A stretch of 64,000 nt of DNA from Microbacterium mangrovi (GCF_000802305.1 NZ_JTDK01000017.1:62001-126000), one strand, 5' to 3'; positions 40,130 through 49,286 are shown, counted from the first letter of the stretch. Numbers and translations: made by a program. Notes: generated by a model from the letters alone, not told the origin.

Positions 40130-43100
40130 ATGGGGTTCATGGGCAACACAACCGGTTCCACTGCACTTCGCGAAGCGATCGCCGAGCTCGACCCCGAGCT
40201 GCGCGACGGCCTCGAACGGATCATCGGGGGTCTCGACCCCGAGGATGTCGCCGAACGCGAGCCCCGCGACATCGTCGGCGCCGCCCGGTCGATGCGCGAC
40301 CTCGCCGCGCGCCGGACGAAGGGGCAGACCCGCGTGGCGGTGTTCACGCCCACGCTCAGCGAGCACGGGTGGAGTTCCCGCCGCACCATCGTCAACATCT
40401 GCACCGACGACGCCCCGTTCCTCGTCGACTCGGTGATCGCCGCGATCGCCCGGCAGGGGCTCAGCGTGCATCTGCTCGTGCACCCGATCGTCGCGGTGCG
40501 CCGCGACGAGCAGGGCGAGCTGCTCGAGATGGATGCCCACGGCGGCGACCTCGAGTCGTGGATCCACCTGGAGGTCGACCGCATCCCCACGGAGGAGGGC
40601 CGCACCGAACTCGAGGAGCGCCTGCTGTCGGTGCTGGGCGACGTGCACGCCGCGATCGACGACTGGCAGTCCATGCGCCGCGCCTGCCTCGACATCGTCA
40701 CCGACCTGCGCACCGCCCCGCCCGCGTCGGCCGACCCGGCGACGATCCAGCCGACGATCGACTTCCTCAGCTGGCTCGCCGACGACAACTTCACCTTCCT
40801 CGGCTACCGCGAGTACGCGCTGGAGACGGATGCCGACGGTGAAGACATCCTGACGCCCGTCCCGCACACCGGTCTCGGCATCCTGCGCAAGCCCACCACC
40901 GCGCCCGCGCACCTGCGCCCCGAGGCGCAGCGCACCGCCCGCGAGCCGCGCCTGCTCACCATCACCAAGGCCAACTCCCGCGCCACGGTCCACCGCGACG
41001 TCTACCTCGACTACATCGGCGCGCGCACGTTCGACGAGCACGGCAACGTCACCGGCGAACGGCGCTTCCTCGGCATGTTCGCCTCGGGGGCGTACGCCGC
41101 CTCGGTGACGACCCTCCCGATCGCGTCGACGAAGGTGCACGCGGTGCTGGAGGCATCCGGATTCACGCCGATGTCGCACTCCGGCAAGGACCTGCTGCAG
41201 ATCCTCGAGCAGTACCCGCGCGACGAGCTGTTCCAGGACACCACCGACCACCTGCTCCAGGTCGCCACCGAGGTGAGCCGGCTGCGGGAGCGCCGCCGGG
41301 CCCGCGCGTTCCTGCGGCGCGACGAGTTCGGGCGCTTCGTCTCGGCCCTCGTCTACCTGCCCAAGGACCGCTACAACACGGCGCTTCGCCTGCGGATCGA
41401 GAACCTGCTGCGCAAGGTCTTCGCAACCGACAACGTCGACCATGCCACGTGGGTCGGGGATGCCCCGCTCGCGCAGCTGCACTTCGTGGTGCGCGTGCCG
41501 CGCGGCACCGCGCTGCCCGAGGTCGACGAGACCGCCCTGCAGGCGCAGCTGATGGAGGCGGTGCGCGGCTGGGACGAGGCGTTCGTCGACGTGCTGCACC
41601 AGGAGTACGGCGAGGACGAGACCGCGCGCCTGCTCGCCCAGTACGGCGAGGCGTTCCCGCTCGCGTACAAGGAGTCGGTACGCCCGGACGAGGCCCTCGA
41701 CGACATCGCCCTGCTGGAGAGCCTGGATTCGCGCGAGTTCGCGGTGCACCTCAACGTGCCCGAGCGCGACGATCCCGACAAGCGCGTGCTGACCGTCGTC
41801 TCGCACCGCGAGTACCCGCTGACGCAGGTGCTGCCGATCCTCACCGACCTCGGCACCGACGTCGTCGAGGAGCGCCCGTACACGATCACCCTGCCCGGCG
41901 GCGAGATCCGGTACATCTCCGACTTCGGCCTCATCGCGCCGGTGGTCGAGCGCTGGAACGACCCGGCCTGGGGCACCGACTTCGAAGACGCCTTCGCGGC
42001 ATCCTGGACCGGCGCCGCCGAAAGCGACCGCCTCAACTCGCTGGTGCTGCTCGGCGGCCTCGACTGGAGGCGGATCGTCATCCTCCGTTCGATCGCGATG
42101 TACCTCCGCCAGATCGGCTCGGCGTTCTCGGTGGAGTACATCGAGCAGGCCCTCGTCGCGCACCCCGACCTCGCGCGCGAGCTCGTGCGCCTGTTCGCGC
42201 TGCGCTTCGACCCCGGCGTCAGCGGCGACCGCGCCACGCAGGTGGAGGCCGTCGAAGCCGAGCTGCTGCGCAAGCTGGATGCCGTCTCCAGCCTCGACGA
42301 CGACCGCATCCTGCGCTCGTTCATCGGCGTCATCGACGCGACCTGGCGCACCAACTTCTACCAGCCGGATGCCGACGGCCGAGCGAAGCCGTGGGTGTCG
42401 ATGAAGCTCGACTGCTCCCGGGTGCCCGGCCTGCCCAAACCGCACCCGATGGCCGAGATCTGGGTGTACTCGCCGGAGGTCGAGGGCGTGCACCTGCGCT
42501 TCGGCAAGGTCGCCCGCGGCGGGCTGCGCTGGAGCGACCGCCGGGAGGACTTCCGCACCGAGATCCTCGGCCTCGTCAAGGCGCAGATGGTCAAGAACGC
42601 CGTCATCGTGCCGACCGGGTCCAAGGGCGGATTCTTCGCCAAGCGACTGCCCGCCCCCACCGACCGCGCCGCCTGGCTCGAGGGCGGCAAGGCCGCGTAC
42701 CGCACCTTCATCCGGGGCCTGCTGGATGTCACCGACAACCGTGACGGCTCCGAGATCGTGCCGCCCCCGAACGTCGTCCGCCACGACGGCGACGACTCGT
42801 ACCTCGTGGTCGCCGCCGACAAGGGCACGGCCACGTTCTCCGACATCGCCAACGCGATCTCCGAGGAGTACGGATTCTGGCTCGCCGACGCGTTCGCGTC
42901 CGGCGGCTCGGCCGGCTACGACCACAAGGCCATGGGCATCACCGCGCGCGGCGCGTGGGAGTCGGTCAAGCGGCACTTCCGCGAGCTCGGCCTGGACACC
43001 CAGACCGAGGACTTCACCGTCGTCGGCGTCGGAGACATGTCCGGCGACGTGTTCGGCAACGGGATGCTGCGCAGCGAGCACATCCGCCTCGTCGCGGCGT

Positions 43101-44914
43101 TCGACCACCGGCACGTGTTCGTCGACCCGCATCCGGATGCCGCGGCATCCTTCGCGGAACGCAAACGCCTGTTCGAGCTGCCCGGCTCCTCGTGGGACGA
43201 CTATGACCGGTCGCTCATCTCGGCGGGCGGCGGAGTGTTCCCGCTGTCGCTGAAGTCCATCCCGGTGACCCCGGAGATGGCCGAGGCGCTGCGCCTCGAC
43301 CCCGCCGTGACCCGGCTCACCCCGCTCGAACTGAAGCGCGCGGTGCTGCTGGCCCCCGTCGACCTGTTCTGGAACGGCGGCATCGGCACCTACATCAAGG
43401 CGAGCGACGAGACGGATGCCGAGATCGGCGATCGCGGCAACGACGCGATCCGCGTCAACGGCAACCAGCTGCGCCTGCGGGTGGTCGGCGAAGGCGGCAA
43501 CCTCGGCGTCAGCCAGCGCGGCCGCATCGAAGCCGCACTCGCCGGGGTCAGCATCAACACCGACGCGATCGACAACTCCGCCGGCGTCGGCACCTCCGAC
43601 CGCGAGGTGAACATCAAGATCCTGCTCGGAGCCCTCGAACGCGACGGGCGCCTCGACCGGGAAGCCCGCAACGAACTGCTCCGGTCGATGACCGACGAGG
43701 TGGCCGAGCAGGTGCTGCGCGACAACTACGAGCAGAACGTGCTTCTGGGCAACTCGCGTTCGAACGCCGCCGTGATGCTGCCGGTGCACGAGCGGCTCAT
43801 GGAGTGGCTCGAGGAGCGCGACGAACTCGACCGGGAACTGGAGTTCCTGCCCGGACCCGCCGAGGTGCAGGTGCGCGAGGGCGAATCCCGCGGCCTGACC
43901 CGGCCCGAGTTCGCGGTGCTCCTCGCCTACGCGAAGCTGGCGCTGAAGACCGACCTGAACGCGTCCGGTCTCGCCGACGACCCGTGGTTCACCGGCACCC
44001 TCGCCGAGTACTTCCCGGAGCCGATCCGCCAGGCGTACGTCGGCGACCTCAACGCGCACCCGCTGCGCACCGAGATCATCGTCAACGCGATCGTGAACTC
44101 GATGGTCAACCGCGGCGGCATCACGTTCGCCTCGCGTGCGGCCGACGAGACCGGGGCATCCAGCGAGCAGATCGCCCGCTCGTACGTGGCCGTGCGCGAG
44201 ATCTTCGACCTGCGCGGCTTCGTCGCGGCCGTCGAAGCCACCGACAACCTCGTGCCCACCGCCGTGCAGACCGACCTGTACCTCACGTTCCGCCGGCTGC
44301 TCGACCGGGCCACCCGCTGGTTCGTGCAGCACCGCCCCGACGGATTCGACATCGGGCGGCAGATCGACGACTTCCGGCATCCGGTCGTCTCGCTCTGGGC
44401 CGACCTCGGCGAGCTGCTGCTCGGCAGCGACCTGCAGCGGTTCGCCGGCCGGATGGTCGAGCTGCAGGATGCCGGCATCCCGCCCGAGCTCGCCCGCCAC
44501 GGCGCCGGCATCCTCGACGCGTTCTCGCTGCTGGACATCGCCGAGTGCTCGCGCGTGCGCGGGTGGGAGCTGCGCGAGGTGGCCGAGCTGTACTACGCGA
44601 TGTCGGCGCGGCTGCGGTTCGAGGAGATGCTGACCAAGGCGACCGCGCTGCCGCAGACCGACCGCTGGGGGTCGATGGCGCGAGCCACGATGCGCGACGA
44701 CCTGTATGCCGTGATGATCGAGCTCACCGCGACGATCCACCAGGTCACCGAGCCCGCCGACCCCGAGACCCGGATCGAGGCGTGGCTCGAGGATGCCGGT
44801 CCCACCGCTCGGCGCGTGCTGGCGGAGGCGCTCGCCGCCGCCCACGCGGAGGACGGCTCCGGGCTCGCGACCCTGTCGGTCGCGGTGCGCCGGCTGCGCT
44901 CGCTGGTGCACTGA
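40130..44914 (+). CDS. gdhB: NAD-dependent glutamate dehydrogenase, large GDH180 type
   Basis: A 1594-aa enzyme converting L-glutamate to 2-oxoglutarate and ammonia with NAD. The length fits the GDH180 class. The N-terminal half has ACT-like regulatory modules (NICTDDAPFLVDSVIAAIAR; ISDFGLIAPVVERWNDPAW). The catalytic core contains MKLDCSRVPGLPKPHPMAEI, VARGGLRWSDRREDFRTEIL (core glycine/Arg block), AVIVPTGSKGGFFAKRLP, and VVGVGDMSGDVFGNGMLRS (dinucleotide fold), then NGGIGTYIKASDETDAEIGD. ATG 40130 or 40139 may start. It is single, with a strong palindromic terminator downstream, and a diverged piece of its 3' end lies again at 45543. Confidence 0.95.
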   Translation: MGFMGNTTGSTALREAIAELDPELRDGLERIIGGLDPEDVAEREPRDIVGAARSMRDLAARRTKGQTRVAVFTPTLSEHGWSSRRTIVNICTDDAPFLVDSVIAAIARQGLSVHLLVHPIVAVRRDEQGELLEMDAHGGDLESWIHLEVDRIPTEEGRTELEERLLSVLGDVHAAIDDWQSMRRACLDIVTDLRTAPPASADPATIQPTIDFLSWLADDNFTFLGYREYALETDADGEDILTPVPHTGLGILRKPTTAPAHLRPEAQRTAREPRLLTITKANSRATVHRDVYLDYIGARTFDEHGNVTGERRFLGMFASGAYAASVTTLPIASTKVHAVLEASGFTPMSHSGKDLLQILEQYPRDELFQDTTDHLLQVATEVSRLRERRRARAFLRRDEFGRFVSALVYLPKDRYNTALRLRIENLLRKVFATDNVDHATWVGDAPLAQLHFVVRVPRGTALPEVDETALQAQLMEAVRGWDEAFVDVLHQEYGEDETARLLAQYGEAFPLAYKESVRPDEALDDIALLESLDSREFAVHLNVPERDDPDKRVLTVVSHREYPLTQVLPILTDLGTDVVEERPYTITLPGGEIRYISDFGLIAPVVERWNDPAWGTDFEDAFAASWTGAAESDRLNSLVLLGGLDWRRIVILRSIAMYLRQIGSAFSVEYIEQALVAHPDLARELVRLFALRFDPGVSGDRATQVEAVEAELLRKLDAVSSLDDDRILRSFIGVIDATWRTNFYQPDADGRAKPWVSMKLDCSRVPGLPKPHPMAEIWVYSPEVEGVHLRFGKVARGGLRWSDRREDFRTEILGLVKAQMVKNAVIVPTGSKGGFFAKRLPAPTDRAAWLEGGKAAYRTFIRGLLDVTDNRDGSEIVPPPNVVRHDGDDSYLVVAADKGTATFSDIANAISEEYGFWLADAFASGGSAGYDHKAMGITARGAWESVKRHFRELGLDTQTEDFTVVGVGDMSGDVFGNGMLRSEHIRLVAAFDHRHVFVDPHPDAAASFAERKRLFELPGSSWDDYDRSLISAGGGVFPLSLKSIPVTPEMAEALRLDPAVTRLTPLELKRAVLLAPVDLFWNGGIGTYIKASDETDAEIGDRGNDAIRVNGNQLRLRVVGEGGNLGVSQRGRIEAALAGVSINTDAIDNSAGVGTSDREVNIKILLGALERDGRLDREARNELLRSMTDEVAEQVLRDNYEQNVLLGNSRSNAAVMLPVHERLMEWLEERDELDRELEFLPGPAEVQVREGESRGLTRPEFAVLLAYAKLALKTDLNASGLADDPWFTGTLAEYFPEPIRQAYVGDLNAHPLRTEIIVNAIVNSMVNRGGITFASRAADETGASSEQIARSYVAVREIFDLRGFVAAVEATDNLVPTAVQTDLYLTFRRLLDRATRWFVQHRPDGFDIGRQIDDFRHPVVSLWADLGELLLGSDLQRFAGRMVELQDAGIPPELARHGAGILDAFSLLDIAECSRVRGWELREVAELYYAMSARLRFEEMLTKATALPQTDRWGSMARATMRDDLYAVMIELTATIHQVTEPADPETRIEAWLEDAGPTARRVLAEALAAAHAEDGSGLATLSVAVRRLRSLVH

Positions 44915-44953
44915 GGCGGCCGGTCGTTTCGCGGGTTCGAACGAGGGGATCTG

Positions 44954-44995
44954 ACGAAACGAGGACGGATGCCGCGGCATCCGTCCTCGTTTCGT
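44954..44995. terminator. Perfect 42-bp palindrome after gdhB
   Basis: ACGAAACGAGGACGGATGCC meets its exact reverse complement through GC at the centre, giving a 21-bp perfect stem with no free loop in the listed sequence. It lies 40 nt after the gdhB stop and 32 nt before the end of the convergent membrane gene, fitting a bidirectional terminator. Confidence 0.85.
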
Positions 44996-45026
44996 GCACG
45001 CTCCTCGAACGAGGGCCAGCCGTGGA

Positions 45027-45533
45027 TCAGTGGATGACCAGCTGTATGCCGAAGTACAGCGCGCCGAGTCCGGCGAGCACGCCGACGAGTGCGACGAGGC
45101 AGACGGCGACGCGAGGGTGCCGCGAGAGTACCTGCGAGAAGAGGAGCGCGGGCGCCAGACACCAGATCGTCGCCGGGATGAGGGCGAGGAACCAGGGCCA
45201 CATCTCGTACGTGAGGAGTCCAGCGACAACGCTCGCCACGACCGCGAGTCCCAGTCCTGCGAGTCCCACGACGAGGAGCGTCGCCCGGGGACTCGCCGAG
45301 TGGCGGCGCGTTCGTCGCAGGACGGGGACGCCGACGGCGAGAGTTGTCGGCAACAGGACGAGGTACCCGGCGAGGAGGTACCCGAGGGCGTTCACAGCAC
45401 CGAGCACGGTCGACCCGCCTGATGTGGCGATCCCGAGCACGGCAGCGCCGGCGAGGAGACCTACTCCTGCCCCGGCGAGGATGCCGAGGATCGTGATGTG
45501 AGGTTCGCTGCGCGCGACGCCGCCGGTGCTCAT
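45027..45533 (-). CDS. Polytopic membrane protein of unknown function
   Basis: A 168-aa integral membrane protein with five hydrophobic segments (ITILGILAGAGVGLLAGAAV, GYLLAGYLVLLPTTLAVGVP, LLVVGLAGLGLAVVASVVAG, WPWFLALIPATIWCLAPALL, VCLVALVGVLAGLGALYFGI). No family recognised. ATG 45533 starts MSTGGVARS. It is bracketed by the gdhB 3' end on one side and a decayed copy of a gdhB 3' fragment on the other, so it probably arrived with a piece of homologous flank. Confidence 0.6.
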   Translation of the reverse strand: MSTGGVARSEPHITILGILAGAGVGLLAGAAVLGIATSGGSTVLGAVNALGYLLAGYLVLLPTTLAVGVPVLRRTRRHSASPRATLLVVGLAGLGLAVVASVVAGLLTYEMWPWFLALIPATIWCLAPALLFSQVLSRHPRVAVCLVALVGVLAGLGALYFGIQLVIH

Positions 45534-45542
45534 GCTCGATCC

Positions 45543-45611
45543 GCGACGGTGCTGCCGCAGATCGACAGCTGTGGCTCAATGGCGCGGGCCGCCATGCGGG
45601 ACGACCCGTGA
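45543..45611 (+). pseudogene. Decayed fragment of a second gdhB 3' end
   Basis: In frame, VLPQIDSCGSMARAAMRDDP then stop. The intact gdhB reads ALPQTDRWGSMARATMRDDL at codons ending near 44703, so 15 of 20 residues agree. The bases after the stop (TGAGGCGGCCTCGAACGAG) match pieces of the region after the gdhB stop (TGAGGCGGCC and TCGAACGAG), as if an internal part had been deleted. No start codon or promoter belongs to it. Confidence 0.75.
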
Positions 45612-45667
45612 GGCGGCCTCGAACGAGAAGACCCCATGCTCCGCCTCATGCGGTCCGCGCTGCGCTT

Positions 45668-46126
45668 TCAGCTCGAACGAGGAACAGCGCGGACCAGGTT
45701 GATCGCATTGACGAGGAACGAGGTTCGAAGCGCAAGCGCATACTTGGCCTCCAACGCCAGCGATCGTGGGTCGGCGAGGCCGCGTTCCACGTCAGCGGGG
45801 TCGAGGCCGGTGAGCCGGGCGATGTTCTCGGGGGTGAGGCACATCTCGCCGGTCAGCGACTCGAGGATCGACGTCAGCCGCTCGTCGTCGCCCACGGTCG
45901 TCCCCTCCGTCAACAGCCCGGCGAGTATCGACACCCGCATGCTGTCGCCGGGCGCGAACGCCTCCCGCCCCGCGGCGACCATCGTGCCGGGCGGGGGCCG
46001 GCGCTCGGCAAGCGTCGAGTGGAGTTTCGCTGCGTCGATCTGCGTCATCGCCGCGAGCGCCCCTTCAGAGACGGCATCCTCCGCGACGAGACGTGCCAGC
46101 TCGCCGATCACATCGACCGAACCCAT
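45668..46126 (-). CDS. Helical protein with helix-turn-helix-like segment
   Basis: A 152-aa soluble helical protein. Residues about 95-120 (MCLTPENIARLTGLDPADVE, then RGLADP) look like a helix-turn-helix, and the N-terminal half (IGELARLVAEDAVSEGALAA) is amphipathic. No closer family assigned; a transcription regulator is a reasonable guess. GAGGAA lies 6 nt before ATG 46126. It follows the secreted-protein gene by 13 nt on the same strand, so both are probably transcribed from the tandem ACTCAAT promoter at 46749-46818. Confidence 0.6.
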   Translation of the reverse strand: MGSVDVIGELARLVAEDAVSEGALAAMTQIDAAKLHSTLAERRPPPGTMVAAGREAFAPGDSMRVSILAGLLTEGTTVGDDERLTSILESLTGEMCLTPENIARLTGLDPADVERGLADPRSLALEAKYALALRTSFLVNAINLVRAVPRSS

Positions 46127-46139
46127 GGTTGTTCCTCGC

Positions 46140-46661
46140 TTAGGGGTACTTGTAACTGGTGTTGTTGGGCATCGTTGCTGCCACGGGGACTCCCAAGAGG
46201 AGCGCTTGTCCGGAGAGCGTCCCAAGATACCTGTGTCCGTGGAGCCTGCTCGTCGGTGCCGACCCAGAGAACCTCGTCGTCGACACCAAGCCGCCACTCT
46301 GTCCGTTGTTGGTGTCAATGATGGAGAAGCTTCCGGAGAACGTTGTCGCCGGGCAGGTCATTGTGATGCTCCAGTGAAACACACCTGCTGACGCCGAGAC
46401 GGTGAGATATCCGCAGTTCCCCGAGTAGGTCGCGTTCGGCGAAATCAACATCCTAGGCACGTGGGACGTCTCCAGAGCGGCCATCCCGACGTTCACAGAT
46501 TCACCATCACTGATGTCGACGGTCTGTCCGCCGATATCGAGCTGAAACTGCGACGAACTGCTCCCGCTCGTCGCCGCATACGCGGTACTTGTACCTCCGC
46601 TCGCCACCATCCCTGCCGCTAGCATCGCCGCCACGAGCAATGCGCTGGTCTTGATCTTCAT
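46140..46661 (-). CDS. Secreted beta-rich protein with Sec signal
   Basis: A 173-aa protein with a Sec signal peptide (MKIKTSALLVAAMLAAGMVA, cleavage near TAYA-AT at about residue 30). The mature part is Ser/Thr/Gly-rich, with FQLDIGGQTVDISDGESVNV and two cysteines (GNCGYLTVSASAG and MTCPATTFSG) suitable for one disulfide. No family known to me. AAGGGAAAGG stands upstream of ATG 46661. It is the first gene after a tandem ACTCAAT promoter, the same element as at the SDP-like and two-cysteine-peptide operons. A toxin or surface protein is possible but not shown. Confidence 0.65.
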   Translation of the reverse strand: MKIKTSALLVAAMLAAGMVASGGTSTAYAATSGSSSSQFQLDIGGQTVDISDGESVNVGMAALETSHVPRMLISPNATYSGNCGYLTVSASAGVFHWSITMTCPATTFSGSFSIIDTNNGQSGGLVSTTRFSGSAPTSRLHGHRYLGTLSGQALLLGVPVAATMPNNTSYKYP

Positions 46662-46748
46662 GTGACCTTTCCCTTCCCGTTTGAAGACGGACTTCGTAGC
46701 CCGATGTGACTACGCCTTCGTCCGTCACCTCGTCTGAGAGGTAAGTCC

Positions 46749-46818
46749 TGGGTACAGGCATGGGCGCTCACGAGACTCGTCGCGCCGGAAATTGAGTACT
46801 CGAACGAGCAGATTGAGT
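46749..46818 (-). promoter_or_regulatory. Tandem ACTCAAT promoter element upstream of a secreted protein
   Basis: On the minus strand: ACTCAAT (46818-46812), 14 nt, ACTCAAT (46797-46791), 36 nt, TACCCA (46754-46749). A leader of about 80 nt follows before ATG 46661. Confidence 0.6.
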
Positions 46819-46870
46819 AGTCGACGGAAGAAACCGTGGAGAGTGAGCCCGGCAGGTAGGCTCGGGGCCT

Positions 46871-47410
46871 ATGGCCGCAGGCGCAACGATCCACACCTTC
46901 GACGTCCAACTGGCCGATGTGGACCGCGGTGTCTACGAGTCGCTGGCGCTGCGGCTGGCGCGGCATCCGTCCGAGACGGATGCGTTCATGATGACGCGGC
47001 TGCTCGCCTACCTCCTCGAGTACGAGGAGGGTATCGAGTTCAGTGAGGGCATCTCGGCGACCGAGGAGCCGGCCGTGCTGGTGCGCGACCTCACCGGCGC
47101 GGTGACGGCGTGGATCGAAGTGGGCGCGCCGGATGCCGCCCGCCTGCACTACGGCAGCAAGCTCGCCGGCCGCGCGACCGTGTACACGCACCGGGATCCC
47201 GCGAAGGTCATCGCCCAGTGGTCGGGCAAGCGCATCCACAACTCCGAGGCGATCGTGGTGCACAGCTTCGATCCCGGGTTCATCGACGCCGCGACCACCG
47301 GCCTGGAACGCCGCAACACGCTGACCGTCTCGGTCACGGAGCGGCACGTCTACCTCGAGCTGAACGGCACGAGCGTCGAGTCCGACATCCACGACCACCC
47401 GATCGTCTGA
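46871..47410 (+). CDS. YaeQ family protein
   Basis: A 179-aa YaeQ-family protein, a PD-(D/E)XK nuclease-like fold whose role is unclear; in E. coli it suppresses loss of RfaH. Landmarks are ATIHTFDVQLADVDRGVYES, LALRLARHPSETDAFMMTRL, LLEYEEGIEFSEGI, and WIEVGAPDAARLHYGSKLAG (the D/E-x-K-like core). TAGGCT lies 8 nt before ATG 46871, suggesting a leaderless or nearly leaderless transcript. The nucleotidyltransferase gene follows after 6 nt, so the two are co-transcribed. Confidence 0.9.
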   Translation: MAAGATIHTFDVQLADVDRGVYESLALRLARHPSETDAFMMTRLLAYLLEYEEGIEFSEGISATEEPAVLVRDLTGAVTAWIEVGAPDAARLHYGSKLAGRATVYTHRDPAKVIAQWSGKRIHNSEAIVVHSFDPGFIDAATTGLERRNTLTVSVTERHVYLELNGTSVESDIHDHPIV

Positions 47411-47416
47411 GCAGCC

Positions 47417-48214
47417 ATGCGCGCAATCCCGGCGGGGATGGACCCGCAGATCGTCGCGGACATCGACGAGCGGCTACAGGATGTCGCGCGCACGCACGAC
47501 GTGCGCATCCCGTGGGCGATCGAGAGCGGAAGCCGGGCGTGGGGCTTTCCGTCTCCGGACAGCGACTACGACTGCCGTTTCATCTACGTGCGGCATCCGT
47601 CCGCGTACCTGACGCTCTGGAGGGTGCGCGACGTCATCGAGACACCGCTCGACCACATCTTCGACGTCAACGGGTGGGATCTCGCCAAGGCCGTGCGTCT
47701 GATCGCGAAGGGCAACGTCGCCGCCATCGAGTGGCTGCAGTCGCCCATCGTCTACTCCGGCGATGAGGGGTTCCGCGATCGGCTTCTCGCACTCGGTGAC
47801 GAGATCATGCCGCGGGATGCCGTCGGCCGGCACTATCTGCACGTCGGGCGGCGGCAGCTGCATATCGGGTCCGGCTCGCTCAAGCGGTTCTTCTACGCGC
47901 TGCGTCCGGCCGCGGCCCTGCGGTGGATGGACGATCATCCGGAGGCCGTCATCCCGCCGATGGACCTGCCGACCCTGCTCGCGGAGTCGAGCGTGACATC
48001 GCAGATCCGGGATGCCGCAAGCGAACTGATCGCGGCGAAGGCCGTGACGCGCGAGCTCGGTGCCGGGACTCCGCCTGGAGTGCTCGAGGACTTCGTCGCG
48101 GCGGAACTCGAGCGGGGTGCCGTCTTCGACGTGCGGATGCCGGACCAGGACCGTCAACAGCAGGTGTGCAGACGTGCCGACGAGTGGTTCCTGGCCGAAC
48201 TCGATCGCGGCTGA
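47417..48214 (+). CDS. RlaP-type nucleotidyltransferase
   Basis: A 265-aa member of the DNA polymerase beta nucleotidyltransferase superfamily, RlaP group (PF10127). The catalytic GS and DxD are in ESGSRAWGFPSPDSDYDCRF (G38-S39, D50 and D52). Further conserved text is YVRHPSAYLTLWRVRDVIET, LAKAVRLIAKGNVAAIEWLQ and RHYLHVGRRQLHIG. Some relatives accompany RNA repair ligases; no ligase is present here, only the YaeQ gene 6 nt upstream. The substrate, probably RNA, is unknown. Confidence 0.88.
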   Translation: MRAIPAGMDPQIVADIDERLQDVARTHDVRIPWAIESGSRAWGFPSPDSDYDCRFIYVRHPSAYLTLWRVRDVIETPLDHIFDVNGWDLAKAVRLIAKGNVAAIEWLQSPIVYSGDEGFRDRLLALGDEIMPRDAVGRHYLHVGRRQLHIGSGSLKRFFYALRPAAALRWMDDHPEAVIPPMDLPTLLAESSVTSQIRDAASELIAAKAVTRELGAGTPPGVLEDFVAAELERGAVFDVRMPDQDRQQQVCRRADEWFLAELDRG

Positions 48215-48292
48215 CGCGTCCCCGGGGTTGTGCGCGGGTGGGGCGGGCTGACCTTGTCGAAGCCCATGTGCCCGGGGTCTTGCCCTTCGACA

Positions 48293-48356
48293 GGCTCAGG
48301 GCGCGGGTCCGGGGCTCAGGGCGCGGGTCCGGGGCTCAGGGCGCGGGTCCCGGGTG
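48293..48356. repeat. Three tandem 20-bp units joined to a CTTCGACAGGCTCAGG repeat
   Basis: CTCAGGGCGCGGGTCCGGGG units begin at 48295, 48315 and 48335. They are preceded by the dispersed CCCTTCGACAGGCTCAGG sequence (48283-48300), so the array seems to have grown from that repeat's end by slippage. The gap 48215-48356 holds nothing else. Confidence 0.85.
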
Positions 48357-49160
48357 TCAGGGCGTCGGGGAGGGGGAGCCCTCGGCGGCGACGACGGGGG
48401 CCCGCTCGAGCTTGCGGAGGTCGGCGGCGACGCGGTCGGCGAGGTAGGCGTGACCGGCCGTGGACGGGTGGTTGCTCGCCGTGCGGCTGGTGTCGATGAC
48501 GTCGAGGTAGTTGGCCGGGGTGATCCACTTCTCCGCGATCGGCGACAGGTACGGCCAGCTGCGGGCGGCGGCGAGTTCGCGCAGGGTGGTGTCGATCTTC
48601 GCCGTCGCCGGCTCCACCGGAAGCACCTGCGGGGCCGGGCCGAGGATCACGATCTGCGCCTTCGGATACTTCGCCGCCAGCGCGTTCCACGCACTCGTCA
48701 CCGCCGCGCGGTACCCCGTCGGGTAGCGGTGCCGGTCGTTGATCGACCCTTCGACGATGATCAGCTCAGGGTCGAGGGACGGATCGAGCGCCGCGATGCG
48801 CGCGCCGTACGCGGGGCCGTCGATCCCGGGCTTCAGGTAGCCGCTGCCGCGCACGCCCGCGACGATGGTGTGCACGTCGAGCTTGTCGGCGAGCAGGTAC
48901 GCGAAGCCGAGGGTCGGCCGGATCGCCGCCGAGCCGTACACCCACGAGTCGCCGAAGACGAGCACGCGCTCGCCCGGGCGCAGCACCAGCGGGGCGGATC
49001 CGGATGCCTGCGCCGCCGCTTTGCCGCCCGAGGCATCCGCCGGGGTCTGCAGGGGATCCCACGGCCGGGTCGCCAGCAGGGCGCACAGCACCGCGACGAC
49101 CAGAGCGGCCCCGACCAGGAGCCACGGCCGCCGTGCCCGGAAACGGCCGTGCGCGTGCAT
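48357..49160 (-). CDS. Membrane-anchored SGNH/GDSL hydrolase
   Basis: A 267-aa esterase-type protein anchored by an N-terminal helix (WLLVGAALVVAVLCALLA). SGNH blocks: GDSW (70-73, nucleophile Ser72), VRGSGYLK (Gly106), SINDRH (Asn141), and SNHPSTAGHAYLADRV (catalytic His). It likely deacylates or deesterifies a cell-envelope molecule outside the membrane. ATG 49160 is chosen because TACGCT (49167-49172) lies exactly 6 nt upstream; GTG 49193 would precede that promoter. It is divergent from the aldo/keto reductase. Confidence 0.85.
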   Translation of the reverse strand: MHAHGRFRARRPWLLVGAALVVAVLCALLATRPWDPLQTPADASGGKAAAQASGSAPLVLRPGERVLVFGDSWVYGSAAIRPTLGFAYLLADKLDVHTIVAGVRGSGYLKPGIDGPAYGARIAALDPSLDPELIIVEGSINDRHRYPTGYRAAVTSAWNALAAKYPKAQIVILGPAPQVLPVEPATAKIDTTLRELAAARSWPYLSPIAEKWITPANYLDVIDTSRTASNHPSTAGHAYLADRVAADLRKLERAPVVAAEGSPSPTP

Positions 49161-49286
49161 GAGCAGAGCGTACGTCAAGAAAGCCGTGAGCACGGGCCCT
49201 GAAGATCCCCGCCCGGTGCTCGGGGCCTGCGCGGCCCGGCCGGATGGGTGGATACTGCTGGGAGCGTCCTACCCGAAGGAACCCGC

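Noticed and set aside
44930..44950. GGGTTCGAAC as a tRNA T-loop
   Set aside because: No acceptor stem, anticodon arm or CCA-adjacent pairing can be formed around it. I found no tRNA in the window.
39644..45229. A 1861-codon open frame antisense to gdhB and neighbours
   Set aside because: It mirrors the codon phase of gdhB in a GC-rich genome, has low-complexity Gly/Arg/His/Asp composition and no recognisable domain; the sense strand encodes a full glutamate dehydrogenase.
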